64,000 bases of DNA, from assembly GCF_003254395.2 (NCBI RefSeq), contig NC_037644.1:10086086-10150085 (forward strand). The letters run 5' to 3'. This stretch comes from Apis mellifera (lineage: Eukaryota > Arthropoda > Insecta > Hymenoptera > Apidae). The notes under the pieces were generated by a model. It saw only the letters and a list, made by a program, of their open reading frames with translations, was not told the origin of the DNA and ran no database searches. A program made the position numbers and the translations under genes. Numbering within the stretch: position 1 is the first letter of the stretch; the number at the start of each line of letters is the position of its first letter. Shown here one piece after another: positions 12,474-24,540 of the stretch.

Positions 12474-13110
12474 TTGATATTTAAAAGCGGTCTCGATTTC
12501 ACCGCGAGAGAGCCACGTGGGCGATTGATCGATCCTCGGATCGAGGGGATCTATTCGTTACGTGGCCTGGCACGCGAAAGGCCACCGTCGTATAAATTGT
12601 TAATTATACGGAACCGTGCGGCTTGTAAAGATCGCGTGGGAGCATTTCGTGGCTGGACCGGTTTTCGGCCCGAATGGTAATTAATTTTCACACCCCGTTT
12701 CTAATTGAAAAGGATCGTGGCGGCCGCCTAGGAGAGACGGTGCGTTTGTTTGCTCGCCACCAGTAACACCCAGTGGCCGTTAATTGAAAAACGGGTGATC
12801 GCGTTTTAAAAAAATCCTCCCGGCAAAAACGTTCGCCCTCTCCCTCTCTCCTCGCCCCCTTCCCCCCCCCTCCTCCCCGTTTTGGCATTATTGGCCTCGC
12901 CTTTTGTTGATTTATCGCTTTAACGGCCAATCTTGAACGACTTAACGACCTAACCGCTTGTTAATAAACCGTTCGATTTGTGGGCCTTTGTTAACAGCCG
13001 TAAATTTTCCAATGGGATCGTATTAAGAACACTCGAAGGGTTAATTGTCGGTGTTGGGTGTTTAAGGGTTACTTATTAACGGAATTATTAGTAGCGGGCT
13101 GATTATCACA
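12474..13110. other. CpG-rich island with a C-tract cluster
   Basis: GC-rich non-coding DNA with frequent TTAAT/TAATT cores between GC blocks. Clustered C-runs at about 12855-12879 would let the minus strand form a G-quadruplex. A 68-codon plus-strand frame at 12474-12680 has no recognisable motif. The organisation suggests conserved regulatory DNA (inference). Confidence 0.35.
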
Positions 13111-13439
13111 TCGAAAATTTAATTGTTTCGATTACTGTTTAGTTACAAATTATTAGTTCGATGTGTTGATATGCGTCTTAGATTATAATTTCTGTTTCTC
13201 GTAGGATTATTAACAAGTGTAACAATTCTGAGAGGAAAATATATTATTGATTGGATAAATTTGATTGAATTTTCAATCGATACCGTGTATGAAGATAAAT
13301 ATTGCCATTGCTTCGAATTTGAATATCTCATATTGGATAAGAAGATAAATATTTTTCAATAATATGAGGACAAATTTCGTATAATAGATTTTGACAAAAA
13401 AATCCCATCCAATAATATGGAGTATTTCAAGAATCGATC

Positions 13440-14045
13440 TTAACCAAACGTAACTACGACAACTCTTCCACGAGGGGTCCATTACATAAAAGTCCCATAC
13501 TTCTCTCTCCCCCTCTCGTTTTTCCCTCTCGTATCCCCGAGATATTCTTGCAAAGGTACACGAGGGGGCCATCAATATTATCGAAAGAGCCGTGTGGGTA
13601 TCATTAATCGGTTGGAAGCAAGAAAAATAAGAAGAGAGATGGCGGAGAAAGGGGAGGTAGAGTCATCTTCCTCCTCCTCCTCCTCCTCCTCCTCCCTCCG
13701 ATTACTCGGCCATTGGAAATTTTCGAGGCTCTTCCGACAAGCGGCGGGAATCACCTTCAAAATTGATGTTGACCGGCCACGCGATCTCCCCGGGCCACTC
13801 GAGAGCTTCTGCTCTCGATATTTCTCGCCATCCCCCTTTTCCGACACTCGAACGCCGCGTGAACGTATTTATTATACGGCCGCCCGTGACCCCCGCGCCA
13901 TACTTTATTGGTTACGGCCTCGTAAATAGGATATTTTGTCGAGATTCATCTCCCTTTATCCTCGTTACTCCTCGCGATGACTTAATACCTCCCTCCCCCT
14001 CCCCAGGACGATTGATCACGCGTGTCGTCGAGGATGATGATCGTT
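13440..14045. other. GC-rich island with (TCC)n
   Basis: CpG-rich with a (TCC)n tract at 13667-13698 and a C-rich patch at 13989-14005. Two overlapping plus-strand frames (13594-13929 and 13763-14047) and minus-strand frames are all open here because stops are rare. The serine run in one is the translated TCC repeat. No gene is called. Confidence 0.4.
13667..13698 (+). repeat. (TCC)n microsatellite
   Basis: About ten consecutive TCC/CTC trinucleotides. Confidence 0.9.
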
Positions 14046-15231
14046 GAGATTGAAAACTTCAACGCTTCCTCTTTTTCGAATTTTACACTGTATTATATTT
14101 TTTCTTTAATCAATCTGTGTTCATGGAGCGATGAGACAAATATTTTTTTTTGTAAAAATGACAAATAAATTTTACGTGTAATCAACTCTGAAGTCGTTCC
14201 ATTTTTGGTGTGTGAATAGCCGTGTCGTGGTTCGATCTTAAATGATTTATGGCATTGCTGTATTTATAACTCATTGTACGCAAATTATTTTTTAGAAAGA
14301 CACGTTTAAAATTAATGTCGATTCTGATTGACATTTAATCGATCTTTCTTTAAAATTAATTTACAAAGTTAAAGTTTTTTCAAGTCGATGATACTTTATT
14401 TACATATTATGTTTGTTCACGTGCCAATTGAATTTGTTTATATACATAAGCAGTGAGAATAGCGTCCATCTACGAATATTGATATTTTGGTTAATGATTT
14501 TGAATTATTCTAGTGATAGAGATAATGTTACATGTAATGTTAACGTTAATTCTCGTTGTATTTTTTTCCATATAGAAGTAAGCAAGTTATGCTCTAGTTA
14601 TTCTAGAGCTACTGTGTCAAATTGGATTACTTGTGTCGTCCGTGGGGAATAAATAGAGTTCCTTGCTGTTCAAACGTTAAAACTGTTAGAGGCTTTAACG
14701 TGTAAGCCGTATTGCCAGGAATTTGAATGGCTAGAGGCCGTGTATTAGACATATAAAGAGACACAGTGATACTTATCCCTTATAGAAAGCTCTCTATTGT
14801 GACTTCACGTATCGTCGGACGTTCTGAATTCTAAGAATACGTACGTTGTGTCTGGGGATATTAATCGTCTTAAAATTAGACGAAAATATATTTCCAATAA
14901 AAATCGTCCACGAAGGATTTTACAATTTTTACGAGCCACTTACTTTAATTAAATTTACTCCACAGAATTCTTCACGATTCTTCACCATAATGAAATAACT
15001 TTTACAAATTTTTATAAATAAAAATACTATTAAAAACTCACAAGTATTAAACCGATGATTAACGATCGCATTGCATAATGTCAGTTTAAGTTGATTCAAA
15101 CTTTGAATCCCAAAGTACGTACTTACGTACATTCCGGCTTCTAGAGAGAAGAGTTTAGCCATAGTTTCATCATCGATGAACATGCAACTCGAACATTCCT
15201 GTTCATTATCTAATTTGCTAATCTCTTGCAG
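14046..15231. other. AT-rich DNA leading to an exon acceptor
   Basis: No confident gene. If the exon at 15232 is real, this is the 3' part of its upstream intron, ending in a pyrimidine-rich stretch with TTGCTAAT branch-point-like sequence and TCTCTTGCAG. A minus-strand frame at 14929-15237 has varied composition and a perfect GTAAGTA donor-like motif near 15123, but no matching acceptor tract on that strand, so I prefer the plus-strand reading. Confidence 0.4.
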
Positions 15232-15358
15232 ACTCACGTGCCCGGAGCCTTATTTCGTCAGCGAGGGCCTCTACACCGGTCTCGAGGAATTGGAGAACAC
15301 ACGTGAGATCACTCTACACGTGATGACCATTGGCAGTTTCATCGAGGATCCAACGAAG
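15232..15358 (+). CDS. Candidate internal exon of an unidentified gene
   Basis: This is the best coding candidate in the window. A 127-bp segment is bounded by a good acceptor (pyrimidine-rich tract, TCTTGCAG) and a donor (ACGAAG then GTAGGC). It is one base of a split codon followed by 42 codons without a stop. The peptide contains CPEPYFVSEGLYTGLEE near its start, then ENTREITLHVMTIG, and ends IEDPTK. Its composition is varied, unlike the low-complexity frames around it, and its GC content is well above the flanking AT-rich DNA. Reading on through the donor meets a stop 8 codons later. It enters in phase 2 and leaves in phase 0. I do not recognise the family and assign no function. No neighbouring exon is certain. 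A small exon candidate at 29568 is phase-compatible. Confidence 0.5.
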
Positions 15359-15940
15359 GTAGGCGCATACCGTTATGAATAAAATTCTCGTTCTCTTCGA
15401 TCGGGCGGAAATCGTTTCGAACAACGACGAATCCATTCCATTATTTATATTATTTTCATCCGCAAATAATATCAAAATCTCTTGGAATGATAAATCGATA
15501 AATTATAGCCGATCGCAAAATCTTTTATTCCTATCATCTTATAAAGAAAATTCACTAAATTCTGATTTTCGTATAACTTATAACAATTTTATACGTAAAA
15601 CGATTCCTTTTTTGATAGAAATCAATCCTTAAATGTTTATTATTAAAACCTGATCATTCTATAAACTATTATATTCTAATCCAATTTATATAATGCAACT
15701 TCTTATTCAAACTCTATAGACTGACTATAGAATATACTTTATCAGAATTAGAATTTCTTTTCTGTATGTTAAATCTCGAAAGAAACAATTATCCTAATAT
15801 TTTATTTTCGATTAATCGACGTTATCCTATCGAGCAATCTTTCTCCTTGTAGACAAAGCAATCGAAGAATCTGAGATAGAAAGAAGGATGAAAAAAAAGA
15901 AAAAAAAAGGGAAAAAAAAAATTCTCGAGCGTGCAGGTTC
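15359..15940. other. AT-rich DNA, probable intron start
   Basis: Sequence drops to AT-rich immediately after the donor. A frame at 15375-15632 is Ile/Asn/Ser-rich and judged chance. Nothing else seen. Confidence 0.45.
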
Positions 15941-16320
15941 TCGCGCTCCTTTGAAAAATGAAAGAGGAGAGCCTTCCCCTCCCCCTTCTCCCCCCTCGTG
16001 TCCGATTCTCTTTCCGGAGGTCGGTGGCGCGCGGCGCAATAAGAAACAGATACTCGAATAAATAAAAACACGGCTAATTGCAAGCCGTGCGGCGGATGCC
16101 GGTTCATCCGTCGACCCTTCGTTATCTGACGTGAGCACCGATTAAAATTACCACCGCGCAGAGAACCGTACGTCGGTCTCTCGCGCCCTATCTCTCTGCG
16201 CTCTCTCCTCCGGGTCGCTAATTAAATGCAACGGCTAATTAGATAACTGATAAAAGGTTATGGCGATCCGCGAGAGCCGCACGATGTACTTTTGGCCCCA
16301 CTTACGTACACTCTAGCGAT
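15941..16320. other. GC-rich island
   Basis: C-rich plus strand at 15976-15996 (CCCC, CCCCC and CCCCCC tracts, giving minus-strand G-tracts), then CpG-rich DNA with TTAAAATTACC and GCTAATTAAATG-type AT cores to 16320. Minus-strand frames here are Arg/Ser/Phe-rich and overlap one another, so none is called. Confidence 0.35.
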
Positions 16321-17637
16321 CCTCTTTTTCCTCGCTGTTCTTTTTTTTTTCTTCTTTTTTATTTTATTTTCCTCGCTGTACAGGGTGTTAATATATTCGC
16401 GGAACGAATATGTTGGAGTGAGATTTTGAAATAAAATATCACGTTTGTTTCACGAAGTTTCTCTTTTATCTTTGTCATTTTGCTTGTCGTTTCATTTTTC
16501 TCTTTTTTTTTTTCATTTTTCGAAAAACTTTTTGTCTCTTTTCGAAGATTCTTCGAAAGTGTTTTTCTCTATCAACAATGTCGTGTCAATTTCTCGTGTT
16601 TTATTTTAGATAATTGTTTTTTTTTCTTTCTTCTTCATTTTATATTATCTCGGTATTTTTCACTTCTTGTACTTCTTGTACTCGATCAGAAGTTATTTAT
16701 TTCTTATCTTCGCTAGTCTTTGTTCCGCCGTTTCTTATTTTTCTTCTTTTTCACTTTTTCCACTTCTTTTTCTTTCTCTTCTTCTTCTTCTTCTTATCGT
16801 TTTGAGTTCTCGTGCTTCCTCCACCGTGCTTCATTCTTGTAGTTTCTTTATTTCTTCGTGAATTTAAGTTTTTTGCTTTCGTTTCGTTCCTTTCCCTCTA
16901 CATCGTTCGTTTCTTGCCACGCTTTCGCTTCCTTCTTTCTTTCCCATGTATCTTCGTATCTCTTTCAATCCTTTCGTTTTTATTTTTATTTTTTTTAAGA
17001 TTCTCCCAGGACTTCTTTCCATGTTTTTGCCCCTTTTATCTGGAATTCCTGGCACTTCTCCGCTTCTTCGTTTCTCTCTCCCTTCTCCCCCCTTCTCTCT
17101 TTCTCGTTTATTTCGCGGTCTCGTATCTTTGGCTTTAATATTTCTTCACTCGCTACTTTGTATTCGCGAAGGATCGTTTTATATCCTTAATTGACCACTT
17201 CTCTTCTCCTTCGCTTCTTTTATTTTTTTTAAAACTTCTTCTTTTTAAACCGTCTTCTTGGAAACGGGTATGAAATCTATCCAATTACTTCTGCCTCTCT
17301 CTCTCTCTCTCTCTCTCTCCCTCCCTCTCTTTGATTCTGTTATTTCTTCTCCATATTCTTTTATTGTGTTTCACTGTTTTATACATTTTCCTTTTTCTTG
17401 GTAAAATTCTTTTTCACATTTTCCCCTTTCCAATGAATACGTCACCTTTCGTTTCATTATTTCATTTCATTCTTCTTTCCTTCACTTTTCCAATTCTCCA
17501 CCATTTTATTTTTCTTCTTCACTCATCTACTACTTGTTCCAACATTATCCCCACTGTCATATTTCACTCTTGTTCACTCCTCCTTCTTCTTCTTCTTCTT
17601 CTTCCTCCCCCTCTTTTCTTTCACTTCTTTCCTTGAA
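16321..17637 (+). repeat. 1.3-kb pyrimidine-rich tract
   Basis: Over about 1.3 kb the plus strand is dominated by T and C, with CTTT, TTCTT and TCTC motifs. It includes a (CTT)n run near 16777-16795, a (CT)n run at 17294-17319 and another (CTT)n run at 17580-17604. Several Phe/Leu/Ser-rich open frames exist only because this strand bias removes stops. A short inverted repeat (ATATTCG...CGAATAT) at about 16392-16410 follows an ACAGGGTGT motif at its left end. No gene is called. Confidence 0.75.
17294..17330 (+). repeat. (CT)n microsatellite
   Basis: Thirteen or so CT units followed by CCCTCCCTCTCT, within the longer pyrimidine-rich tract. Confidence 0.9.
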
Positions 17638-18030
17638 CGGACGAGCCACTCGCATTCATTCCGCTTCGAAATACGAAACTCGTCTCGAATTCCAGCGTCG
17701 ATGAGGTATCCGCGACCTTGAGGCTTTAGAGGCTTCGCTTTGGATAGCTGCGTAGGAAGGACAGCTTAAGTGGAAATCTAATTAATGCGTTTTTACCTGG
17801 AACGAAGTACTACATGGGGCAACGTTCCGGGAACTCGGCCGGTCTTTGCGCTCTAGGTGGCAGAACGTAGTCACGTTATCGTTAATCTCGCGCCATATAA
17901 CAAGGGCTGACGGGGCAACGATCCTTACCTCGCGATGGCTCCCTGGCAAACATTCGATGACACGTGTTCCTGCCTAGTAATCGTGTTATTCTCGAGATCG
18001 ATCGGTGGCAATTTGTGCACGACCGATCGA
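17638..18030. other. GC-rich CpG island
   Basis: Abrupt return to mixed-base, CpG-rich sequence at the right edge of the pyrimidine tract. No coding frame with a recognisable motif. Possible regulatory DNA. Confidence 0.35.
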
Positions 18031-20105
18031 TAAGAGTATCGTTTCTCGGATTGTTCCAAATCGAGAAGCATTTCTTCATTTTTTTTTTTCATTATGTGGA
18101 TTATCAATGTGTGAATTTGGTGATGTCATCGAAAGTTGAATTTCATCCTTGAATTTTATAGTAATTTTATTATACGATCAAAAGAATTGAAATTCTAAAT
18201 ATTGGAACGTTATTTGTTGCAAGTTTCTGTCATACTTTAGACTTTTATTTGCAATTTTATTTTCGACTTTGATCTATTTATGGAACGAAATTAAATAATA
18301 GTTTCTTGAATCGCAATATTTTTCGAATTAGATTATAAGAGAAGTTAATTTCGGAGTTGATTTGAATTAATTTTTTAAATAAATGAAAAATAAGTGCTCC
18401 GAATTTTGATTCAAAATGATTTATAAAGCGTGTTGGTATTTTTAAGTTGTTTGGACACATCTTGAGATACCGGATAATTTTTATAACGATCCATCTTTCA
18501 TTATTCATTATTCACTTCGTCTGAATAAATGATAAAGAATAAATTGTTGATAATAAATCATAAATAATTTTGATACGTATAATACGTTATCTCGGCCACT
18601 TTGGCAGAAAGATTCTTGATTTATCGATGCGAATTCAAATCATTTACGAGTATGATGAAATGGGTGTGTTTATATCTTTATCGATATAGCAAGATCGTAT
18701 TATGTGAACTTTCATTGTGTAAACGTTTCATTGTTTCAATTCACTTGTTATCTTAATATTTTAATATTCAAATGTTTTGTTATTATTGAACATTGGATAT
18801 AATATTCTATTTGGATTCAATTGAGATGAAAAATTTGAAAATTAAATATTAATATTAATAAATATATATATAACGAGGTTTCTTCTCGTTAATTTCAGAG
18901 AAAGCTCCTCTTTTTTTTTTTAACTATTTTCTATTTATTTAAAATTGAAACACATGCACAAGGATTAAAAATAAATTTTAATAAAACAATGAATTAAACG
19001 AATTACGAATTATTCATGTACTGTAATTCATCACATTCGGTTGAGAATCACTGCTATAACCTTTTTACAAACGCACAAAGATGAATCGAATTTTTACCAG
19101 GCCACGTACATTATAAAGCTTGATACGTAATTGGCATTTATGTGGTCTGTAAATAACACCGGGTTGCACTTCCAATGATTGCGGGAACAGACTTAAAGAT
19201 CAGGAATCATCGTTTATGAAGCAATAACGTATCTTTAGAGAAAGAGAAACAGGGCTCCGATAAAATATTGTCTTCAATTTCATATTGAATCGATCTGCCA
19301 ATCACCACGCAACGTACGTGTTAAAAACTGAAGGCATCCTTTCATGAGTGACGACACAACTGTGCCGTAAAAACTATCATGCATCGAGAGTGATTACCAT
19401 TTTGCATTTCGAAATGAATTGATCGAAATAGTTTCCTTCGAGACGTGGATTGAATATAAATCTCCAGATAGAAAAGTAATGGTTCAAAAATAGTCTAATT
19501 TTTTTTCTTTTTATAATAAACGATTAATGGTAGCTTTGAATTAAATTGATAACCTCTGCATCTGTCAGTGACACTTTTTAATGTACAGTATTTCAAAAAT
19601 TTATTTTACCAGATCCAAATGGGAATAATGTTTAAATAATTTAAGACATCGAAAGGAACTGTATAGGAAAAATTATCTCAATTTATAAAAGATCCAGGTT
19701 AAATTTCTTAATAGAATTGTCAATAATTTCTCGATTCTCGTAGAAAATCTATTTCATATTATTTCCGTCTACGCTGCAACTTTTTCGATATTTAAAACAT
19801 TTCTCTCTATCTTCTCCCTCTAAATCAATTGCTATTCAATTTATCATTTTTGTGATAATGATAACGGGAAAACTGTGAGCGACAAAAATAACCGAGTGGA
19901 GATTAGAAACTTCAGTCTGGAACTATGGAAAACTATGAAAACAAACAGCAAATTCAGACTTGAGTCGGATTTGAGACTTTAAGCTGGTGGTGTTTAACAG
20001 TTGCCAGCTATGCTCGGGACAAACTTGTGAGAAATCAGCAGAATTGTAGCTTGAGGCTTTGCCTACTGAAAACTAAATTATACAAATAGTAAAGTCGAGG
20101 CTTTA
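18031..20105. other. AT-rich plain, nothing coding seen
   Basis: AT-rich, with a slightly GC-richer and less repetitive block at 19040-19400 that could be conserved non-coding DNA. No splice-bounded coding segment seen. Confidence 0.55.
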
Positions 20106-20560
20106 AACCAGCCATGTCGCTTAACAATCGTTCCGCAAAGCTGAGGAATCATCCACGATGGAACCGATTATGGAGGAGACACTTGACGTTTCAATGGACC
20201 AAGTACGTTGATCGCATCCAAAAAAAAAAAAAGAAAAAAGAAAAGATAATATTCGTTCGTTGCGTTTTCATTTCCATGAAAAAAGTACTCCTTTCTCTGT
20301 TTGCCCGTGTCGCGATCAACGAGTCGAGAAACTGGTTCGCATCCCTCGCTTCGTACGCCTCATTACCTGGCCCAGGGGTTCTACTATTTTATTTATGCGT
20401 CTATAGCCAACGATAGTTATTATAATTGCTTGTCGCTTCCAAGTGATTTATGAATGCGCCGCCTCTTTAACCGCTAATCCTGCTCGTAATGGCTACCGAG
20501 TAGCGCAAGGTTACACTCGAAAACTCACGGGTTGCACCACCCCGTAAGTAATGGTTATAG
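20106..20560. other. GC-richer block, weak ORF only
   Basis: A 100-codon frame from an ATG at 20114 has a first third of Arg/Trp/Asn-rich sequence and then a Lys run translated from an A-tract at 20219-20245. An in-frame GTACGT donor-like site lies near 20208. The evidence is too weak to call an exon. Confidence 0.25.
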
Positions 20561-20960
20561 ACTATATTGGAAAAAAATTGGAAATTCGAACCCATTCATC
20601 AGCTATTTTTTCCCCCTTCCCTGTATTCATTATTATTAATATAAATCATCAGTACATCTAATTTAAGAATCTTATTTAAGTTTAACTTATTATTTTTTAT
20701 TTATTGAAATTTTCACAAGAGAAAATTAAACTTCGTACGTGCACCTAAAATAGAAAGAAATAGAATAATCATAATCAATTATCTTTCATATATATTTTTA
20801 TGAATAAAAGATTTTCCAATTTTATAAAAAAAAAAAGGGAGACGAAAAAAATCGATGAAAATTTATCCTTTCTTGTGAATAGAAGAATATACAAGAAGAA
20901 ACGAAACTGAAAAACTAAAAAAAAAAAGAAAAAAAAAAAGAAAAGAATCGTTGGAAAAAA
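20561..20960. other. AT-rich DNA, nothing seen
   Basis: Homopolymer-rich. The minus-strand frame at 20775-21077 is mainly translated poly-A/T. Confidence 0.6.
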
Positions 20961-21475
20961 CTGATTAAGGGCAAATTTCAGGACGCGATCGAGATTCGTC
21001 AACGATAATGAAGACATTCGTACGCTGGCACAGGCTCGGTAAAACACGATCCTCTCCGCATTGGAACGAGCTACCACGCGTCAAACTGGTGTATATAAAC
21101 CCGCGAAAGGTTAACCGGGTAAACACGCGTCAAGTCTGTATCAAAGTGCGACGGCCTTCTTAACAAGCGGCCACTACCGATCCTCGTCTAAATCCCCCGG
21201 CTAATGTTATAATTACCACCACCGATGCGATAATTCATCCCGACTTCGTGCCCGAGATCGCAACTTCGTGACGAGAACTTCGTGTGTGAAATAATGGGGG
21301 AACCGGTTTTCTCTTCGTGCTTCAACCGCGAAACGCTTGTTCCGACGATGATGACGTTGAAACGGATCGCCACGTACGAATCGTAGCTATGAGAGGCCGG
21401 GCGATTTCAAGCGATTTCTTCTTTCCCCCTTCCCTCCCCCATCGAGTTTACTCAGAGAGGGTATGTGGGGAGGGG
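20961..21475. other. GC-rich island with TATA-like motif
   Basis: CpG-rich island holding TATATAAA at 21092-21099 followed by GC-rich sequence and a GTCAAGT initiator-like motif about 35 bases downstream. This is the most promoter-like arrangement seen on the plus strand, but no open frame of substance starts downstream, so it remains a suggestion. Confidence 0.3.
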
Positions 21476-23940
21476 TTGAAGTGATATTTTGAGCTTGGAA
21501 ATTGAGATTTCCAAGAGAGGTGGATTAAAAATTTTTGTAGGAAGATGTTACTTGAACAGAAAGGAATGTTTTCGTTTGCTATCCAAGGAAATTTGATTTC
21601 GATTTAAAAATTGTGATTTTTGAAGGGGAGATGGAAAATCGAATAACAGTTATTTTTGAATAAAATTTTGAAACTACGTTATATCGATCTAAAATTAACT
21701 TCGTGTACAAATTTTTTTCGATAACAGAGAAACATTGATCGAGGGAATTCAGAGATTTCGGATTTTAAAGGAAGGTAGAAGATCAAACAACTAATTGTTA
21801 CTTTAAGGCAAAATTTTTTGTATGAAACATTGTTAGACCCATAACCCTTATCCTCGAGCTTTATTTTTGTCTTCTCGATAATCAGAATCACGCCAATGTG
21901 ATTGCCAATCACATGCCACGATTCTTCGTCATCGATAATCGATATTGAGAAGCATCATCATCGGCGAGTGAATCATGCCAGGTGTTTGTAATACTCGACC
22001 GATTCGAAACACGCCTCGATCCGATCCAGAGAACCGGATAGAGTAAGAAAAGATTGGATAGACCGTAGGTGTAAAAGCGTTTGGAACAAAAGGAGGGACG
22101 TCCGTGAAATTACACGCTTGCACCCGTGTTAATTGAATTTTATACCTCGAACGACCTACGTCGATGATCCTCAACTGTTACGCTTCGGGATGGTTCAACG
22201 TGTGTTTCGACGGGATTATTTACGAGCCTTCGGTGACCCAAGTGGCTACGCGACGTTAAATATATTCATAAACGATCTAATGGAATTCGCGAATTCCAAT
22301 CATAACGAGATGATTTCTAAATTTTTAAAATTTGAGTTGAAATATCGAGTTTTTGGATAACTGGGATAATTTAATGATTTTGATAATTTTACCATAGTTT
22401 AAGAAGTTTTATTTTTTTTTTGTTAATTCTAATTTATTTAATAAATAATATATATACTTCTATAATAAATGTTATAAGAAAGTATAACTAACAACAAAAA
22501 TAGATTTTATACATAACTGTATGAGGATAAGAATCATGATTGAAGCAAATAGAAAGTATGTTCAAGTTGATTTAAAAATATTTGTTGTTATGCTTGGTGA
22601 AATGTGGTGGATGTTATGATTGGTGTTATATGATACACTGAATATTACGAGTTTATTCTTATTGATACTAGAATACGCGGAAATTATTTCTGATTTTATC
22701 GTATTGCAGATTTGTAATCTTCCAGGAATTCGCATGTATAATGATTTTTACAGTCTTAAAATTTATTTCATTGATATTCATCGATACTATATTCCGTACA
22801 AAAGAATTTAAATCGAAGATATTTGAAATTGGAAAACGAAATTATATATATTTTAATATAATTCTTATTAACGATCAAAACTAAAAATAATAAATATAAG
22901 AATAAAAATTTAAAGTCATAAATTCCTTAAATTTATAACTAATTCTCTGATTCTCCGTTTACCTATGGAATTATATTCCATATAATAATATATATAAATA
23001 ACTTTCAAATATTTTATATTTATTTTATATCTATCAAGAAATTATGTAAAAATTATGTATATGATGAATTCGATTTTTTTTTTATCACTGAAATTAATAA
23101 TGTGTGTAAATTAATAACTCACAATAACTCTATATCTTTTTCCCTCTCTTGTACAATTTTATTTTAACTCATTTCGACGATAAAAATTTTTTACTCATCG
23201 GAAAGAGAGCAACATTTCCAACATTCTTTCTCCAAACGAAACGAAAAACGGTACCATTTTTTTTACTTTGTATCCTCGATCGAATAAGTTTAGCAAAGAA
23301 ACTGCGAAAAAAAAAAAAAGAAAAACTAGAGACGAATTGAAGGAAGAAGAGTCAATCTCTTCAAATCCAGAAGCAGTTTTCCGGATGCGTTGAATAATGC
23401 ATACCACGGACGAGGGAAGCATTGTTGTCCGAAGAACGAAGACGCTAAACGGAAGCATCTTCCAATTGGCACGTAGACAGCTTTCACGAGCCAACGACAC
23501 GCAGACGTCGCGATATTTTCAGTGGTGGAAAAGACAGCTCGGCTCAAAGTGATTGATCTGTGGAAACGGCAATGGATCTTTGCGGCCTCTTCGGAAATTC
23601 TGAGAACCTTTGCGCAAGAAGACAGAAGAGCGGGAGTGGTTATTTAGTTAAATACGTCAACGGCTTGAAATTTAACCTCAAACGCTAATACTTCTGCTTT
23701 ATTTCTGTATGATCATCGATCATTCCTTATCCTTCTCTATATTTTAATTTCCGCATTTTTTCTAAAAAAAAAAAAAGAAAAAAGAAAGTTGTCAAATCGA
23801 CTAAATCATTATTATACGAATATATTATTTATTTTTACTTCATCTTTAAAAAAAAAAATATGCCAAAAAATAATAAAATTTTCCACTCAATTCTCAAACC
23901 GTTGCAAAGATACACACGGAAATTCAAACCTTACACTTCG
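21476..23940. other. AT-rich DNA with a small GC-richer block
   Basis: Mostly AT-rich with no gene seen. A GC-richer block at 21930-22260 and another at 23340-23660 contain short frames on both strands without motifs. A TATTGCAG acceptor-like site at about 22708 opens a short frame but has no donor. Confidence 0.45.
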
Positions 23941-23985
23941 ACATTCTCGATTCTTAAGTAATCACTTACGATCACTTCAGCCCCC

Positions 23986-24014
23986 ACTAGTGTGGAAAAC
24001 TAGTGTGGAAAACT
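23986..24014 (+). repeat. 13-bp tandem duplication
   Basis: ACTAGTGTGGAAA occurs twice in direct succession, followed by ACTCC. A recent replication-slippage event is the likely origin. Confidence 0.85.
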
Positions 24015-24540
24015 CCCCACTAAAAGTGATGGAAGTTGGAAAAATGCGGGATCCAACCGATCGTTAGCCGATTTTTCGAGGCGAATACGAAACGATGCCT
24101 TTCGATGAAGAAGCGTGTAAACCACGAAGGAACACGGCCTCGAGCTATGATCAAGCAATTCCTAAAACACGGCGCAGCAGGCATAAATTATTCAAGCAAT
24201 GTAGCAAAAGCGATTAATTTTATTGGCCGACGTCCCGGATATGGCTCGTCCGTAACAGTCACTGCTGCTTTGTTGCAACCTGTGTCGTATCTTATGCCTC
24301 GTGTTCCTCGCGGGCTCGGCCTAACACCTTATTAACGTGGCCGTTTGCACGGCAACGGGGAAAATTGCGCAAAAGCGGCTGCTGCTGCTGCTGCTTGGCC
24401 GTGTTCTTGCTCTTTTCTCTCATTCGGTCTCTCGATCGGGCCTTGATCGGGTAGAAAACAGGACCTCTCGCGATCGGTTGCACGATCGGATCAACCGCTC
24501 GCTTGCTTCGTTGCCTTCGAATATTGTCTAATTGGATCCG
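24015..24540. other. CpG-rich island
   Basis: GC-rich, with a GCTGCTGCTGCTGCT run at about 24380-24395. Frames on both strands (24036-24335 and 24292-24546) are open but uncharacterised and overlap, so they are judged chance. Confidence 0.35.

Noticed and set aside
16380..16410. ACAGGGTGT start and ATATTCG...CGAATAT inverted repeat as a transposon end
   Set aside because: No matching opposite terminus or target duplication was found nearby, and the inverted arms are only 7 bp.
16480..17636. Series of hydrophobic Phe/Leu/Ser-rich frames resembling membrane proteins
   Set aside because: The apparent hydrophobicity comes from the pyrimidine-rich strand (TTT, CTT, TCT codons), not from real membrane segments.
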